A DNA stretch of 64,000 nucleotides from Sphingorhabdus rigui (GCF_014196595.1 NZ_JACIEA010000003.1:124001-188000), one strand, 5' to 3'. Positions 29,642-40,724 are shown, counted from the stretch's first letter. Notes: generated by a model not told the origin, from the letters alone. Made by a program: numbers and translations.

Positions 29642-30028
29642 ATGACACCAGAGCAATCACCAGAAGGGCGGCCCAGCATATTGCGGGCTGCCCTTTTTGG
29701 TCTCTGCCCCAAATGCGGCGGCAAAACGCTGTTTGCGGGGCTGGGCCAATTTGCGGACACATGTTCGCAATGCAAACTTGATTATAGTTCGTTTAACGTA
29801 GGCGATGGCCCTGCGGCATTGCTCACCATGGTTATTGGTGCGCTGATCATTGTCTTCGCTTTGCTGCTCGATTCCGCTGTCCGGCCGCCCTTTTGGGTGC
29901 ATGTCATCATTTGGGTTCCGGTGACCGCCGCGTTAACCGTGGTCACGCTGCGGATGGCGAAAGCGGCATTGCTGGCATCCGAGTATCGCAACCGGGCACA
30001 TGAAGCCGGGAAGGACGATCTGCTATGA
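29642..30028 (+). CDS. DUF983 family membrane protein
   Basis: The protein has 128 residues. An N-terminal zinc-ribbon-like region (CPKCGG and CSQC) is followed by two transmembrane helices, the standard DUF983 layout. These proteins are regularly found between coxIII and SURF1 in alphaproteobacteria and are presumed to help oxidase assembly. It starts immediately after the ctaE stop and overlaps SURF1 by 4 bases. Confidence 0.88.
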   Translation: MTPEQSPEGRPSILRAALFGLCPKCGGKTLFAGLGQFADTCSQCKLDYSSFNVGDGPAALLTMVIGALIIVFALLLDSAVRPPFWVHVIIWVPVTAALTVVTLRMAKAALLASEYRNRAHEAGKDDLL

Positions 30029-30606
30029 AACGCTGGCCGATTATTCCAACGATCATTGTGACGATTGCGGTCGGTATCATGATTGGCCTCGGCGTCTGGC
30101 AGCTTCAGCGTAAGGCTGAAAAGGAAGCGCTGCTTGCCCATTACAACGCGGCTGATGGCCTGCCGGCGATCGCGTGGCCAGTTGCCCCCGATCCCAAGGC
30201 ATTGCCGTTATTTCGGCGCTCGACGGTCATGTGCGTCAAGGTGATTAAAATCGATTCGGTGTCAGGCAGCAATCGTGCTGGTGACGCAGGCTTTGCCCAT
30301 GTCGCGTCGTGCCAAACAGGTGGCGCTAAAGGCCATAGCGCGAAAGTTGCAATCGGTTGGTCGGAACGCCCGCAATCACCAAGCTGGAGCGGCGGACTGG
30401 TCCGCGGCATTATCGCGCCCGATGGGGTGCAGTTGATTAAGTTGGTGTCGACCGATCCCGCAGATGGCCTGCAACAGCTTGCATTGCCATCGCCAGCGCA
30501 AATCCCAAATAACCATTTCCTCTACGCCATCCAGTGGTTCATCTTCGCCGCCGCGGCGTCGATCATTTATATCCTCGCGGTGCGGAAGCGCTTGAAAACG
30601 CCTTGA
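30025..30606 (+). CDS. SURF1 family cytochrome oxidase assembly protein
   Basis: SURF1 helps insert haem a into subunit I. The protein has 193 residues, shorter than many family members (about 230-250). It has an N-terminal helix (GVWQLQRKAEKEALL, the conserved WQxxR/K region), a periplasmic domain and a C-terminal helix with NNHFLYAIQWFIFA. Start and stop codons overlap both neighbours. Confidence 0.88.
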   Translation: MKRWPIIPTIIVTIAVGIMIGLGVWQLQRKAEKEALLAHYNAADGLPAIAWPVAPDPKALPLFRRSTVMCVKVIKIDSVSGSNRAGDAGFAHVASCQTGGAKGHSAKVAIGWSERPQSPSWSGGLVRGIIAPDGVQLIKLVSTDPADGLQQLALPSPAQIPNNHFLYAIQWFIFAAAASIIYILAVRKRLKTP

Positions 30607-31358
30607 GCCTGCCCGCCGATATCTATTTCTACATCGTCGCAAGCGCTGCCGTCATATTGGTGGGGCTTGCAAAGGGTGGATTTGCAGGGCTGGGCGCCGC
30701 AGCCATGCCCATGCTTGCCTTGGTCATGGACCCAGTCGCCGGTGCGGGCATGTTACTACCCATATTGATGGTTCAGGATATTGTGAGCGTCTGGGCATTC
30801 CGGCGCGACTTTGATCGGCGGACGTTGTTACTCACCTTGCCAGGCGCAGTCGTAGGCATCTTCTTCGGATGGTTTTTGGCGACCGCGATTAATGCAGATG
30901 CGGTTCGCGGCTTTGTCGGCGTCATCGCGCTATCATTTGGCGTATACCGGTTGCTTCCGTTGTTGGGTGCCCAGCTTAAGCTGGCCGGCCCCGTACCCGA
31001 GTGGGTTGGGGTGGTCATGGGCGGGGTTGCAGGCTTCACCAGCCAAATTGCACATGCGGGCGGCCCACCGTTTCAGATTTGGGCACTGTCGCGCAACTTT
31101 CCACATCTGGTCTTTGTCGGAACGTCGTCGATATTCTTTGCGATCATCAATTGGATGAAAGTGCCTGCTTATGCGGCGCTGGGTCAATTCAACACGCAAA
31201 ACATGACGTTGACCGCCATCTTCCTGCCATTGGCTATAGTCAGCACAATGGCAGGCGTACGTTTGGTCAAGCGGGTGTCACCCGAACGATTCAATATCAT
31301 CATTCAGCTTTTGATGGTGGTCGTTGGCTCAGAGTTGATTCGCCAAGCTATTTGGTGA
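30603..31358 (+). CDS. TauE/SafE (TSUP) family sulfite/anion exporter
   Basis: The protein has 251 residues with about eight transmembrane helices arranged as two repeats; GLAKGGFAGLGAAAMPMLAL and GFTSQIAHAGGPPF are the paired repeat motifs. The family exports sulfite or sulfoacetate-type anions. The start is a TTG overlapping the SURF1 stop (TTGA). No ATG is close by in frame, except one far inside SURF1. Its place at the end of the oxidase operon may be incidental. Confidence 0.85.
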   Translation: MSLPADIYFYIVASAAVILVGLAKGGFAGLGAAAMPMLALVMDPVAGAGMLLPILMVQDIVSVWAFRRDFDRRTLLLTLPGAVVGIFFGWFLATAINADAVRGFVGVIALSFGVYRLLPLLGAQLKLAGPVPEWVGVVMGGVAGFTSQIAHAGGPPFQIWALSRNFPHLVFVGTSSIFFAIINWMKVPAYAALGQFNTQNMTLTAIFLPLAIVSTMAGVRLVKRVSPERFNIIIQLLMVVVGSELIRQAIW

Positions 31359-31365
31359 CTGTGCC

Positions 31366-31911
31366 CTATTTGGGCGACAGCACCATAAGCATTTGACGGC
31401 CTTCCATGCGGGGATGCGCCTCAACCTTTGCGGTCTCGGTCGTATCGGCCTGAACGCGTTGCAACAGGTGCATACCCAATTGTTGGTGGGCCAATTCACG
31501 ACCACGGAAACGCAAGGTGATTTTCACCTTGTCACCTTCCTCGATGAATTCCGCAACCTTCTTCATCTTGACCATATAATCATGGTCATCGATGTTTGGA
31601 CGCATCTTAATTTCTTTAATTTCCTGCGTTTTCTGACTCTTACGCGCAAGGTTGGCCTTTTTCTGGGCCTCATATTTGAACTTGCCGATGTCCAGAAATT
31701 TGCAGACTGGCGGATCAGCGTTCGGTGACACTTCCACCAGATCAAGACCGACTTCAGCGGCCTGCGCTATCGCCTCGCGGGTGTACAGGACACCCAAATT
31801 TTCGCCGTCATCATCAATGACTCGTACTTTTTCAGCTGTGATGAGATTATTGTAGCGCGGACCACTTTTAACAGGTGGGGTCATTGCGCGCCGGGTCGGC
31901 GGGGTGGCGAT
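31366..31911 (-). CDS. infC: Translation initiation factor IF-3, probable AUC start
   Basis: IF-3 controls start-codon selection on the 30S subunit. The frame from the first ATG (31884) gives 172 residues with [38 protein letters not shown] and [11 protein letters not shown]. That ATG has no ribosome binding site. In the same frame 9 codons upstream an ATC (31911-31909) sits 8 bases behind a perfect AAGGAG (31925-31920), and the extra residues (ATPPTRRA) look like a family N-terminal extension. infC of E. coli uses AUU and is autoregulated through this rare start, so AUC use here is credible. Confidence 0.9.
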   Translation of the reverse strand: MATPPTRRAMTPPVKSGPRYNNLITAEKVRVIDDDGENLGVLYTREAIAQAAEVGLDLVEVSPNADPPVCKFLDIGKFKYEAQKKANLARKSQKTQEIKEIKMRPNIDDHDYMVKMKKVAEFIEEGDKVKITLRFRGRELAHQQLGMHLLQRVQADTTETAKVEAHPRMEGRQMLMVLSPK

Positions 31912-31919
31912 AGTCGATA

Positions 31920-31925
31920 CTCCTT
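31920..31925 (-). promoter_or_regulatory. Ribosome binding site deciding the infC start
   Basis: AAGGAG is placed 8 bases before ATC at 31911 and 35 bases before the ATG at 31884. The spacing selects the ATC as initiator. Confidence 0.7.
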
Positions 31926-32053
31926 GTGATGTTATGCAGCGCCATTACAGCCAAATCGCTAACAGATAAAGGCCTTAGCGCCGGATTATCCGCTTTTGTT
32001 GGCGACAGTGGCTCTCGAGACACGGCGAAGCGCCCAAAGGATGCTGATCTGAT

Positions 32054-34120
32054 CTATTTCGTGAGCGCAGTCAGGTCATCGACCGTCAATATCTGCGGCA
32101 GTATCTGCGCCTCTCCATTGGGCGGGAAGTACAGATATAATGGCACGCCGGATCGTCCGTATTTCGCGAGATAGCGGGTAATGTCGGGGTCTCTGCGCGT
32201 ATAGTCGCCCACCATCACGGTCATACCCGCCTCGCGAAATGCGTTGCTGGTCTCCGTCCGGTCAATTGCCGCCTGTTCATTGACCTTACAAGTGACACAC
32301 CAGTCAGCGGTAAAATAGAGGAACACCGGCTTGCCCTCGGAGCGCAGAGTGTTCAGGCGGGCTTCGTTAAAGTTTATGCTGCCGGCCTTGGACGCCTTGG
32401 CCGCAGGCTCAATCGTCACTTTGCCGATTATCAGCGCGGCGGCGATAGCTATTCCGAACAAGGCCATCACAACCCATTTATAGGGCGAACCATCTTTCTG
32501 TTTCCGGCCGAGTGCAAACAGCGCCACGAGGATAATGAGCGCCGCCGCGCCGCCGATCATCAAACCGGTGAACCCAGCCAGTTGATATGTCAGCCACAGC
32601 AATGCCAGCGATGTCAGCGCCATGGGCAGTGCCATCCACTGCCGGAACCGCACCATCCATAGCCCGGGCCGCGGCATCCGCTTGCGTAAGGCAGGAATGA
32701 ACGCAATCGCGAGGAAGGGGAGGGCGAGACCCAATCCAAGGCCTGCAAAAATCAGCAATGCCAAACCGGTTGGCAACAAAAGCGCGGCGCCCATTGCGGC
32801 GGCCATGAACGGCCCAGTGCACGGTGTCGCGACGACCGCGGCAAGCACGCCTGTCCAGAACGAGCCAGAAAGGCCGCCCTGCCGCGTCAGCTTTTCGCCC
32901 GCACCAATGCCGCCAACTTCAAATATGCCGACCAGATTTGCCGTGACCGCGACCATCAGCAACAAAAGGATCAGCACGACCGCAGGGTCCTGCAACTGAA
33001 ATGCCCAACCCACTTCTTCGCCGGCAGCGCGCAAGGCCAGCATGATGCCGCCGAGAATGAGGCAGCTGACAATGATACCAACAGTGTAGGCAACCGCATC
33101 GCGGCGGGCTTCGCCTTCATCGCCGCCCATTTTGGCAAGGCTCAGCGCCTTCAGCCCCAATATGGGAAAGACGCACGGCATGAGGTTCAGCAACAAGCCA
33201 CCGAGCACGGAGAATGCCAATATCCACCCAAAGCCAAGCGGTGGTTGTTCTTCATCGGCAGGTGCACCTTCGCCCAAAACAGACACCGCATCGCCGCCCG
33301 ATGGCACCGCGCCCGCAACAGCGCGCACTTCAAGCCCTTGCGCGTCATTGAAGCGGAGCAGCCCGTCAATTTGGCCGTCAAAGCCCTCTTTCACCTCACC
33401 GCTGACGACCAACCAGTCACCCACACGCCGCGCGCTTTGCGGTGCTGCATAACGGAACAGCTTTTCGGTCTGCGCGAAGAACCAGACGCGTTCAGCCTTG
33501 GCACTGCGCGGATAAGGGATAGCGATTTCAATGCGCTTGCCGTCAATTTGGTAGCGCGCCGAACGATCAAGCGGCACCGGCACGGCGCTGCGCCATGCGT
33601 CAAAGCGCGCGCGGTCAGCGTTGGATATGGAGCCCGACCCGACCGTCATTGGCACGGACAATGTCGCGACCTCCGGAACACAAACCAAGTCGGAACAGGC
33701 CGACCAGCGGGCATCCACTTTGATGTTCAAGCTTTGGCCCGGTCGTGCGTCTTTGGGTATTTTGACATCCACCAGAAAGGCATGCTTTGCCTTGTAGATA
33801 TGATTCATAAACCCGCTGACGATCAGCGTCTCGGGCACTGGCGCACGCACCATTCCGGCTGTCACACCGCTTGGCAATTGCCATTCGAGCTCAAGCGGGG
33901 TGCCTGCATCGCCGGGGTTGATCCAGTAATCATGCCAGCCCGGTTTAGGGTCCATGACGATCGCAACGGTGACCATATCGCCCGGCGCGGGTTGACGGGT
34001 CTCAACATCAATGGAGGCATGGACATTTTGTGGCGACGCCGATTGTGCAGCAGCTGTGTTCGCAGCAACACTACCGAACAGGAACATTGTCAGGCAAAGC
34101 CTGCAAACATAATGCAGCAT
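32054..34120 (-). CDS. DsbD-like protein-disulfide reductase / thioredoxin-fold membrane protein
   Basis: The protein has 688 residues from the ATG at 34120. It has a signal peptide, a periplasmic DsbD alpha-like beta domain (to about 270), a transmembrane electron-transfer domain of about eight helices with the CVFPILGLKALSL and ATPCTGPFMAAAMG cysteine motifs, and a C-terminal thioredoxin-like domain with FTADWCVTCK. The architecture passes electrons from cytoplasmic thioredoxin to periplasmic thiols (cytochrome c maturation, disulfide isomerase, copper resistance). It lies 23 bases after the MATE gene. Confidence 0.9.
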   Translation of the reverse strand: MLHYVCRLCLTMFLFGSVAANTAAAQSASPQNVHASIDVETRQPAPGDMVTVAIVMDPKPGWHDYWINPGDAGTPLELEWQLPSGVTAGMVRAPVPETLIVSGFMNHIYKAKHAFLVDVKIPKDARPGQSLNIKVDARWSACSDLVCVPEVATLSVPMTVGSGSISNADRARFDAWRSAVPVPLDRSARYQIDGKRIEIAIPYPRSAKAERVWFFAQTEKLFRYAAPQSARRVGDWLVVSGEVKEGFDGQIDGLLRFNDAQGLEVRAVAGAVPSGGDAVSVLGEGAPADEEQPPLGFGWILAFSVLGGLLLNLMPCVFPILGLKALSLAKMGGDEGEARRDAVAYTVGIIVSCLILGGIMLALRAAGEEVGWAFQLQDPAVVLILLLLMVAVTANLVGIFEVGGIGAGEKLTRQGGLSGSFWTGVLAAVVATPCTGPFMAAAMGAALLLPTGLALLIFAGLGLGLALPFLAIAFIPALRKRMPRPGLWMVRFRQWMALPMALTSLALLWLTYQLAGFTGLMIGGAAALIILVALFALGRKQKDGSPYKWVVMALFGIAIAAALIIGKVTIEPAAKASKAGSINFNEARLNTLRSEGKPVFLYFTADWCVTCKVNEQAAIDRTETSNAFREAGMTVMVGDYTRRDPDITRYLAKYGRSGVPLYLYFPPNGEAQILPQILTVDDLTALTK

Positions 34121-34143
34121 AGACGACGCGCTTCGCAATTCAG

Positions 34144-35556
34144 TTACTCCACGGCCGGCCGCGGTGACGCTGCTTCGCCCATCGTCATCGGCTTTGCGGA
34201 CTTCCAACCACCATGAACATAATAGCCAATCGATAGCAGACACGAGGTGATTGAAGTCGCGATAAACGCAGCCCAAATGGCATCTGCGCCGACACTGTCA
34301 TACAGGCCAAAGCCGATGCTGAACCGCACGATGACGGCACTGAAAATCAGGATGAGCAAGGGGGCCATAACGGCGCCATTGGCGCGCACCGCGAACGTTA
34401 CAACGACCGACACACCCATTAAAATAAAGCTCCACCCGATGATGTGGTTGATATGAATGGCGATGTCGACGGCGGGGCTGCCGCCGGGCAGGAACAGTTC
34501 AAGCAAGGGGCGGGCAAAAATGGTCATCAGGCCAATCAACACACCCGACATTAAAAGATTGATGGCAATGCCTGACCAGACAATATGGCTCACTCGGCTC
34601 CATTTGTTCGCGCCGATATTCTGCGCAACCATGGCGCTAACCGCGCTACCCACGGCAACCGCGGGCATTTGCACATAACTCCAAAACTGGTTCATCACAC
34701 CGAATGCAGCCGTGGTGTCTACGCCTTCGCGATTCACGAGCCCGATCATGACCACGGCTGAGCCTGACATGATAATCATGGTGAGGCCCATGGGCAGTCC
34801 CATGCGGGCGATGGGTTTCAGGAACGCCCCGTCGGGACGCAGCCATTTGAGTTCCGCGCCGCGCAGGCGAATGGTAAGATCAAGTGCATAGATTTTGCGC
34901 AGCAATAGCGCCACGCTGATAATCCCCGCGACCACAGTGGCCAGTGCCGATCCCGCGATGCCCATGGCGGGAATGGGGCCGAACCCCAAAATGAATAGGG
35001 GATTGAGGACGATGTCCAAACCGACGTTCAAAACGGTGTTCCAGAATGGCGTCACCGAATCGCCTACCCCGCGCAGCGATGAGGACAGCAGCACCATGAC
35101 AAAGGATGTCGGCATGGTAAGGAAGATGACGCGCAGATAGGATAAAGCCAGCGGATAAGCCCTGTCGGGCGTTCCCATGAGGTGCAGCATGTGCGGCGCA
35201 AAAATCCAGCCAGCAATCGCAAAGATTATGCCCGCGATAAAGAATGTGCTGATCGCCGTGCCCATGATCCGCCGGACCGCTTCTATGTCGCGCCGCCCCA
35301 TATTCCGCGCGATCAATATAGTCGTGGCCATGGCAAAGCCGAACAGGGTCGAAAACATCAGGAACATCAAGAGGCCGGCATTGGCAGATGCGGCCAAGGC
35401 CTCTTCGCCCAAAAATCGCCCGATCCAAACCGAATTGACCGAATTGTTAATCGACTGGAGAATGTTCACGCCAAGCGAAGGCAGCGCAAACAGGAACAAT
35501 GTTTTTGCAACCGGACCAACCGTCAGGTCGCGTTGATGCGCGGGTGCGCCGCTCAC
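34144..35556 (-). CDS. MATE family efflux transporter
   Basis: The protein has 470 residues and 12 transmembrane helices in two homologous halves. [27 protein letters not shown] (split over helix 1) and [15 protein letters not shown] loops are typical of MATE proteins, which export cationic compounds with Na+ or H+. The start is GTG overlapping the valS stop (GTGA), so translation is coupled to valS. The substrate is unknown. Confidence 0.9.
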   Translation of the reverse strand: MSGAPAHQRDLTVGPVAKTLFLFALPSLGVNILQSINNSVNSVWIGRFLGEEALAASANAGLLMFLMFSTLFGFAMATTILIARNMGRRDIEAVRRIMGTAISTFFIAGIIFAIAGWIFAPHMLHLMGTPDRAYPLALSYLRVIFLTMPTSFVMVLLSSSLRGVGDSVTPFWNTVLNVGLDIVLNPLFILGFGPIPAMGIAGSALATVVAGIISVALLLRKIYALDLTIRLRGAELKWLRPDGAFLKPIARMGLPMGLTMIIMSGSAVVMIGLVNREGVDTTAAFGVMNQFWSYVQMPAVAVGSAVSAMVAQNIGANKWSRVSHIVWSGIAINLLMSGVLIGLMTIFARPLLELFLPGGSPAVDIAIHINHIIGWSFILMGVSVVVTFAVRANGAVMAPLLILIFSAVIVRFSIGFGLYDSVGADAIWAAFIATSITSCLLSIGYYVHGGWKSAKPMTMGEAASPRPAVE

Positions 35557-38306
35557 CCCAATCGTGCCAATGCCGCCGTCAGCCGCTCGGCCTCGGCAGC
35601 TTTTTCCGCGTGATCGGCGCGTGCCTTTTCCACGGCCTCTGGCTTTGCCTTTTCAACAAAGGATGCGTTGGACAGACGCCCTGCAAGCGCATCACGCTCC
35701 TTGGCAGCGGCTTCGATGGCTTTGGTGATGCGGCTGCGTTCGGCATCGAGATCGATGATGCCGTCGAGCGCATAGACGACCGTATCGCCACCGACCACGA
35801 TCTGCGCGATATTGTTGGTCTCGACAGGCGTAAAAGCAAAGCTGTCGATGCGGCCCAACCGCGATAGCGCCGCGGCTTGGCGTTCGATGATTGCGATCGT
35901 TGATGACTGCGGGTCGGCTATATTCGCCGTTAGCCGCGTGCCGGGTGGGATGTTCAGCTCGGCCTTGAACGAACGCGTCTTGCTGATCGTGTCAATCACC
36001 CAGTCGATTTCACGAACGGCGTCTGCGTCAACCGTTGCGATCGGCTCGGGCCATTTGGCATGGATGATGTCATAGGGGCGATCACCCAAGGCGTGCCACA
36101 ATTCTTCGGTGATGAACGGCATGAACGGATGCAGCATGACCAAAATTTGGTCGAGCACCCAGCCAGCGACGATCATGGATTCAGCATCCATCTCGCCCTT
36201 TTCACCGTCAACGAAAGCGGGCTTGATAAGTTCGAGATACCAATCGCAGAACTGGTCAAAGACCATGTGATAAATCACATCCGCCATGCCGTCGAAGCGG
36301 AATTCGGCGAAGGCCTTGTTCAGCTTCTCGACGGTGCCGACCACCTCGCCGATAATCCAGCGGTTAACCGCGAGCTCGGCTTTGGGGGCGTGGATGCTGT
36401 GCGATCCGCTGATGCCGTTGGACTGAGCAAAGCGTGCGGCGTTCCAAAGCTTGGTCGCAAAGTTGCGATATCCGGCCACGCGGCTTTCATCCATTTTGAT
36501 ATCGCGGCCCTGGCTTTCCATGGCGGCCATGAAGAAGCGCAAGGCATCGGCACCATATTGGTCAATCAGGCCAAGCGGATCGACGGTATTGCCCTTGGAC
36601 TTCGACATTTTGCTGCCGTCTGCGGCGCGGACGAGGCCGTGCAGATAGAGCGTTTTCCAAGGCACTTCTTTCATGAAGTGAATGCCCTGCATCGCCATGC
36701 GCGCATCCCAGAAGAACAATATGTCGAAACCGGAAACAAGCACGTCATTGGGATAATGGCGGGCCAGCTCTGTCGTCTGGTCGGGCCAACCCAATGTGCC
36801 AAATGGCCAAAGCGCGGATGAGAACCATGTGTCGAGCACGTCTGGATCGCGGATCAGGGTTACACTCTTAAACGGGCCGCCGACTTTGCCGAGGTCCAAT
36901 TCATGCCCTTTGTTTTCATCAATGAAGACAATTTCGGTCGAAGCGCCGTAATGATCCTTTGCAAGAGCTAAGGCGTGCTCCTCTGTTTCTGCCACGAAAC
37001 ACATTCCATCAGCGCTGAACCACGCCGGTATCTGGTGGCCCCACCATAATTGGCGCGAGACGCACCATGGCTGGATATTTTCCATCCAGTTGAAATATGT
37101 TTTTTCCCAAGATTTCGGGACAATATCGATTGCGCCCGAACGCACCGCTTCGATTGCGGGCTTGGCCAATGTTTCTGCGTCGACATACCATTGGTCGGTC
37201 AACCACGGCTCAATCACTTGGCCCGAACGGTCGCCAAAGGGTGTTTGGATGACGCGGTCTTCGACCTTTTCGAGCAAGCCCAAAGCGTCCATCGCTTCGA
37301 CCACCATCTTGCGCGCATTGGTTGGCTCGCCTTCGATGCCGAAGCGATATTGGCCGATATATTCTTGCGGAATGAGGCCATCCGACGTTTGCACAACGCG
37401 GCCTTCGCCATCGAGCATGTTGAACATCTCGCTGGCTTTGAATCCGGCGCGCTTGCCAACTTCAAAGTCATTGAAATCATGCCCAGGCGTTACCTTGACG
37501 GCGCCCGAGCCCAATTCTGGATCGGCATGTTCGTCGGCGACAATCGGGATCAAGCGGCCGGTGATTGGCAGCCGGACATTTTTGCCCACCAGATGCGCAT
37601 AACGTTCATCCGCCGGGTTTACCGCCACCGCCATATCGGCGAGCATCGTTTCGGGCCGCGTGGTCGCGACGGAGATAAACCCGCTGCCATCTTCGAGCGG
37701 ATATTTGAAGTGCCAGAACTTGCCATTGATTTCGCGCGTTTCCACCTCAAGGTCGGAGATCGCGGTTTTCAGGCCCGGGTCCCAATTGACGAGGCGCTTG
37801 TCGCGGTACAGCAGGCCTTGATTATACAATTCAACGAACACTTTGATGACGGCTTTTGAAAAGCCCTCATCCATCGTGAAGCGTTCATTTTCCCAATCCA
37901 TTGAGCAACCAAGCCGGCGCAGCTGGCCGGTAATTTCGCCGCCGCTTTCCTCTTTCCATTCCCACACCTTGGCAATGAATTCGTCGCGGGTGAAATCGGT
38001 GCGCTTTTGCTGGCGCGCGTTTAATTGCCGTTCGACCACCATTTGTGTGGCGATGCCCGCATGGTCGGTTCCCACAACCCACAGCGCATCCTTGCCCTGC
38101 AAACGCGCGTGGCGGATGAGGATATCCTGCAACGTATTGTCGAGCGCGTGGCCAATGTGCAGCGAACCCGTCACATTTGGCGGCGGGTTCACGATTGTAT
38201 AGGGCTCTGCATCGGGCCGTACGGGACGGAACGCGCCAGTGGATTCCCAATGGGCATACCATTTTGCTTCAATTGCGGCGGGGTCGAAAGTCTTGTCGAT
38301 AGTCAT
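35553..38306 (-). CDS. valS: Valyl-tRNA synthetase
   Basis: The protein has 917 residues. The class I signatures are [15 protein letters not shown] (HIGH) and [11 protein letters not shown] (KMSKS). [13 protein letters not shown] and the editing domain with [10 protein letters not shown] are present, and a C-terminal coiled coil (about 850-917) binds tRNA. No frameshift was seen. Confidence 0.98.
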   Translation of the reverse strand: MTIDKTFDPAAIEAKWYAHWESTGAFRPVRPDAEPYTIVNPPPNVTGSLHIGHALDNTLQDILIRHARLQGKDALWVVGTDHAGIATQMVVERQLNARQQKRTDFTRDEFIAKVWEWKEESGGEITGQLRRLGCSMDWENERFTMDEGFSKAVIKVFVELYNQGLLYRDKRLVNWDPGLKTAISDLEVETREINGKFWHFKYPLEDGSGFISVATTRPETMLADMAVAVNPADERYAHLVGKNVRLPITGRLIPIVADEHADPELGSGAVKVTPGHDFNDFEVGKRAGFKASEMFNMLDGEGRVVQTSDGLIPQEYIGQYRFGIEGEPTNARKMVVEAMDALGLLEKVEDRVIQTPFGDRSGQVIEPWLTDQWYVDAETLAKPAIEAVRSGAIDIVPKSWEKTYFNWMENIQPWCVSRQLWWGHQIPAWFSADGMCFVAETEEHALALAKDHYGASTEIVFIDENKGHELDLGKVGGPFKSVTLIRDPDVLDTWFSSALWPFGTLGWPDQTTELARHYPNDVLVSGFDILFFWDARMAMQGIHFMKEVPWKTLYLHGLVRAADGSKMSKSKGNTVDPLGLIDQYGADALRFFMAAMESQGRDIKMDESRVAGYRNFATKLWNAARFAQSNGISGSHSIHAPKAELAVNRWIIGEVVGTVEKLNKAFAEFRFDGMADVIYHMVFDQFCDWYLELIKPAFVDGEKGEMDAESMIVAGWVLDQILVMLHPFMPFITEELWHALGDRPYDIIHAKWPEPIATVDADAVREIDWVIDTISKTRSFKAELNIPPGTRLTANIADPQSSTIAIIERQAAALSRLGRIDSFAFTPVETNNIAQIVVGGDTVVYALDGIIDLDAERSRITKAIEAAAKERDALAGRLSNASFVEKAKPEAVEKARADHAEKAAEAERLTAALARLG

Positions 38307-38429
38307 AGGTTCGTGCCTTAACGAGCCTTACCCGAAAGGGAAACCCTCACCACACGACATGTGCTTCAACAGCCCATAAAAAGCGCAGTAGCAATGTTGC
38401 CTACTTGCCGCTGATTATTGTTGCGCCGG

Positions 38430-40478
38430 TTACTGCGCGCCTTTCAAATGCTTGGCCAGCCATGCGAACACAGTCTGGTGCCACTGGATGGAATTTTTTG
38501 GCTTCAGCACCCAATGGTTTTCATCCGGGAATACCAACAGTTTCGATTCCACGCCCTGCTGCTGCAATGCGGTGAAGGCGGCGAGGCTTTGCGAATACGG
38601 AATACGATAATCCCTCTCGCCGTGGATGACTAAGGTCGGTGTTTTCCATTTGGCGACATGGTTCACAGGGTTCCATTTTTCGGCATCGGTCCGCGTTGTC
38701 CATGGCCCGCCATTATCCCATTGGTCGAACCATAATTCTTCGGTTTCATATGCCATCGCGCGGAGGTCAAAAATGCCCGCATGGTTGACGAGGCATTTGA
38801 AACGGTCGGGCCAGTTGCCCGAAATCCAGTTCATCATATAACCGCCGTAAGATCCACCAAGCGCGCAGGCGTTTGCGGTATCAAGCTGCGTGTCGATTTT
38901 GCCAACGGCGTCCATGCCCTTTTGCAAATCTTCAAGCGGCCATCCGCCCCAGTTTTTGTTGATGCTGTCGGTGAATTTCTGACCATAGCCGGTCGACCCG
39001 TGAAAATCGATGGTGACAACGGCATAGCCTTGCGATGCCATCACCGCCGGGTTCCACCGGTAGGACCAGCTGTTGTTAAACGAACCCTGCGGTCCGCCAT
39101 GAACCAGCAGCAGCACCGGCAGTTTGCCCGTCGCATTTTGCGGCTTTACGATTTGGCCAAATACCTGGTCGCCATTGGCCCCGGCAAAATTGAATTTTTG
39201 GTAATTGACGGGATCGAGCGTTGCCAGAGCCTCCGCATTTACGTTTGTGAGCCGCGTGGTTTTGCCCTTCGCATCCATGTGCACAAGGTCCGATGGACCA
39301 GAGATGCTGTTGATGGCGTAAACGACGCCGCCATTTTTCAACGGCACGGCTTCGGCGATGCTACCGCGGTCGGTCAGCCGCGTGACTTTGCCTTTCAGGT
39401 CGACGCGATACAGCGGCGTTTCCAAAACATCTTGCGCAGTCACCAGCAAGCTTCGGCTATCCAAAGCCCATGCAAGCGACGCCACCGAACGGTCCCACTT
39501 TTCGGTCAGCGCGGTAACCTTGCCGCTCTTCACATCCATAAGCTTTACAACCAGCTGATCGGCTTCGTAGGTCGCGCGTGGCATCGACGTCCATGCCATC
39601 CATTTGCCATCGGGCGACATGGCGGGTGTCGTATCCATTCCGGCATTGTCAGCCGTCAGGTTGACCGGCTCCTTCGACTTGAGCGATACGCCATAAATTT
39701 CGAGATTGGTCGATTTGGCTTCATTTTTGTCGGCCAACCGAAGCGTGAAGGCAATACCGCTGCTGTCTGCGTTCCAGCTGATCTCTTCACCGCTGCCAAA
39801 GGGTTTGGACGGGGCATCGCCAACAAGGGTGCCGTCCATTGCGGCACCCGATGTGCCAAGCTTGCCATCAGCGCCGAGCATGACGGTGAACACGCGGCTG
39901 TAATTGCCCGGTGTTTCCCATTGGTCCCAATGGCGCACCATAAGCTGGTCATATTCGCGACCGGTGCCGGGGCCGGGCTTTGACGTGTCGCCGTCCTTTT
40001 CACAGCCAAATTCCATGCAATCGCGGGCAATATCGCCCCAGACAGCAAATTTCTGTCCATCGGGGGAAATTTTGAACCCGCTGACATCGGTCTTGAAATT
40101 GCTCGCTTGCGTGGTTGTCGCTGTCGCAATGTCGTAGCGCCAAATCTGGTCAGATCCGCTTTCATTGCTGATGTAAAAAATGCTTTTACCATCGGGGGCA
40201 AGGGCGGGGTCATGCTCATTCTTGTCCGGTTTTGATGCGAACATCATTGGCTGCGGATTGGCACCGATTTTGAGCATATAGAGGTCGGTCTTGCCTTTGT
40301 TCGCGGCTAAATCGGTCTCGCGCAGCTGATAGGCGATCATTGTCCCGTCGGGCGATGCTGTTGCACCCGAAAGGCGCTTCATTGTCGCGAGGTCGGTCTC
40401 CGTCATCGGGCGCGCAAACGCAGCGGAGGAAAGGGCGGAAGTGCCGATGATTGCGGCAAGCATGATGGTTTTTCTCAT
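38430..40478 (-). CDS. S9 family prolyl oligopeptidase-like peptidase (dipeptidyl aminopeptidase/acylaminoacyl peptidase)
   Basis: The protein has 682 residues with a signal peptide, so it acts in the periplasm or outside. The N-terminal two thirds are WD40-like repeats of a beta-propeller (SPDGQ, APDGKS, SPDGKW units). The C-terminal alpha/beta-hydrolase domain has the nucleophile GGSYGGYM, an Asp in the VIHGERDYRIP region and the His in DENHW. The ATG at 40478 is preferred over GTG at 40484, but neither has a strong ribosome binding site. Confidence 0.92.
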   Translation of the reverse strand: MRKTIMLAAIIGTSALSSAAFARPMTETDLATMKRLSGATASPDGTMIAYQLRETDLAANKGKTDLYMLKIGANPQPMMFASKPDKNEHDPALAPDGKSIFYISNESGSDQIWRYDIATATTTQASNFKTDVSGFKISPDGQKFAVWGDIARDCMEFGCEKDGDTSKPGPGTGREYDQLMVRHWDQWETPGNYSRVFTVMLGADGKLGTSGAAMDGTLVGDAPSKPFGSGEEISWNADSSGIAFTLRLADKNEAKSTNLEIYGVSLKSKEPVNLTADNAGMDTTPAMSPDGKWMAWTSMPRATYEADQLVVKLMDVKSGKVTALTEKWDRSVASLAWALDSRSLLVTAQDVLETPLYRVDLKGKVTRLTDRGSIAEAVPLKNGGVVYAINSISGPSDLVHMDAKGKTTRLTNVNAEALATLDPVNYQKFNFAGANGDQVFGQIVKPQNATGKLPVLLLVHGGPQGSFNNSWSYRWNPAVMASQGYAVVTIDFHGSTGYGQKFTDSINKNWGGWPLEDLQKGMDAVGKIDTQLDTANACALGGSYGGYMMNWISGNWPDRFKCLVNHAGIFDLRAMAYETEELWFDQWDNGGPWTTRTDAEKWNPVNHVAKWKTPTLVIHGERDYRIPYSQSLAAFTALQQQGVESKLLVFPDENHWVLKPKNSIQWHQTVFAWLAKHLKGAQ

Positions 40479-40596
40479 AGCCACACGCTAGTCAGCGCAA
40501 GGCAGGCAGGCAAGAAAATTACAGGCGGAAATCCCAAAATTGGGGTTGGGTTTTTGCAAAGCCGCCGCCCCGCCAGTTGCGTTTTATGCAATCATA

Positions 40597-40625
40597 TTGT
40601 CTACTAAATGACTTGAGTTTAAATT
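40597..40625 (+). promoter_or_regulatory. Possible sigma-70-type promoter for the 23-codon gene
   Basis: TTGTCT and TAAATT are separated by exactly 17 bases. Each matches the consensus at 4 of 6 positions. Transcription would start near 40632, giving a leader of about 90 bases. Confidence 0.4.
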
Positions 40626-40631
40626 TTTTGC

Positions 40632-40724
40632 CGGTAGGGGAGGCGCAACAACGAAAACATAAAAGGATGCCTTCCACGGGACGACCCGGCCATTTGGCTG
40701 TGCGGCAAGTAGAAGGAATGAAAT
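40632..40724 (+). ncRNA. Structured leader preceding the 23-codon frame
   Basis: CCTTC (40670-40674) can pair with GAAGG (40712-40716), which is part of the ribosome binding site. Two hairpins lie inside: CGGG-ACGA-CCCG (40677-40688) and GCC-ATTT-GGC (40689-40698). The fold would hide the ribosome binding site, suggesting translational control. It is predicted by eye only. Confidence 0.4.

Noticed and set aside
28724-29656. 310-codon open frame antisense to ctaE
   Set aside because: It overlaps subunit III entirely and has the composition of a shadow frame.
31926-32174. 82-codon plus-strand frame upstream of infC and over the dsbD-like 3' end
   Set aside because: It overlaps the infC promoter region and the end of a good gene, with no signature.
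38781-39983. 400-codon open frame antisense to the S9 peptidase gene
   Set aside because: It lies wholly inside a well-supported gene, lacks any family motif and has no ribosome binding site.
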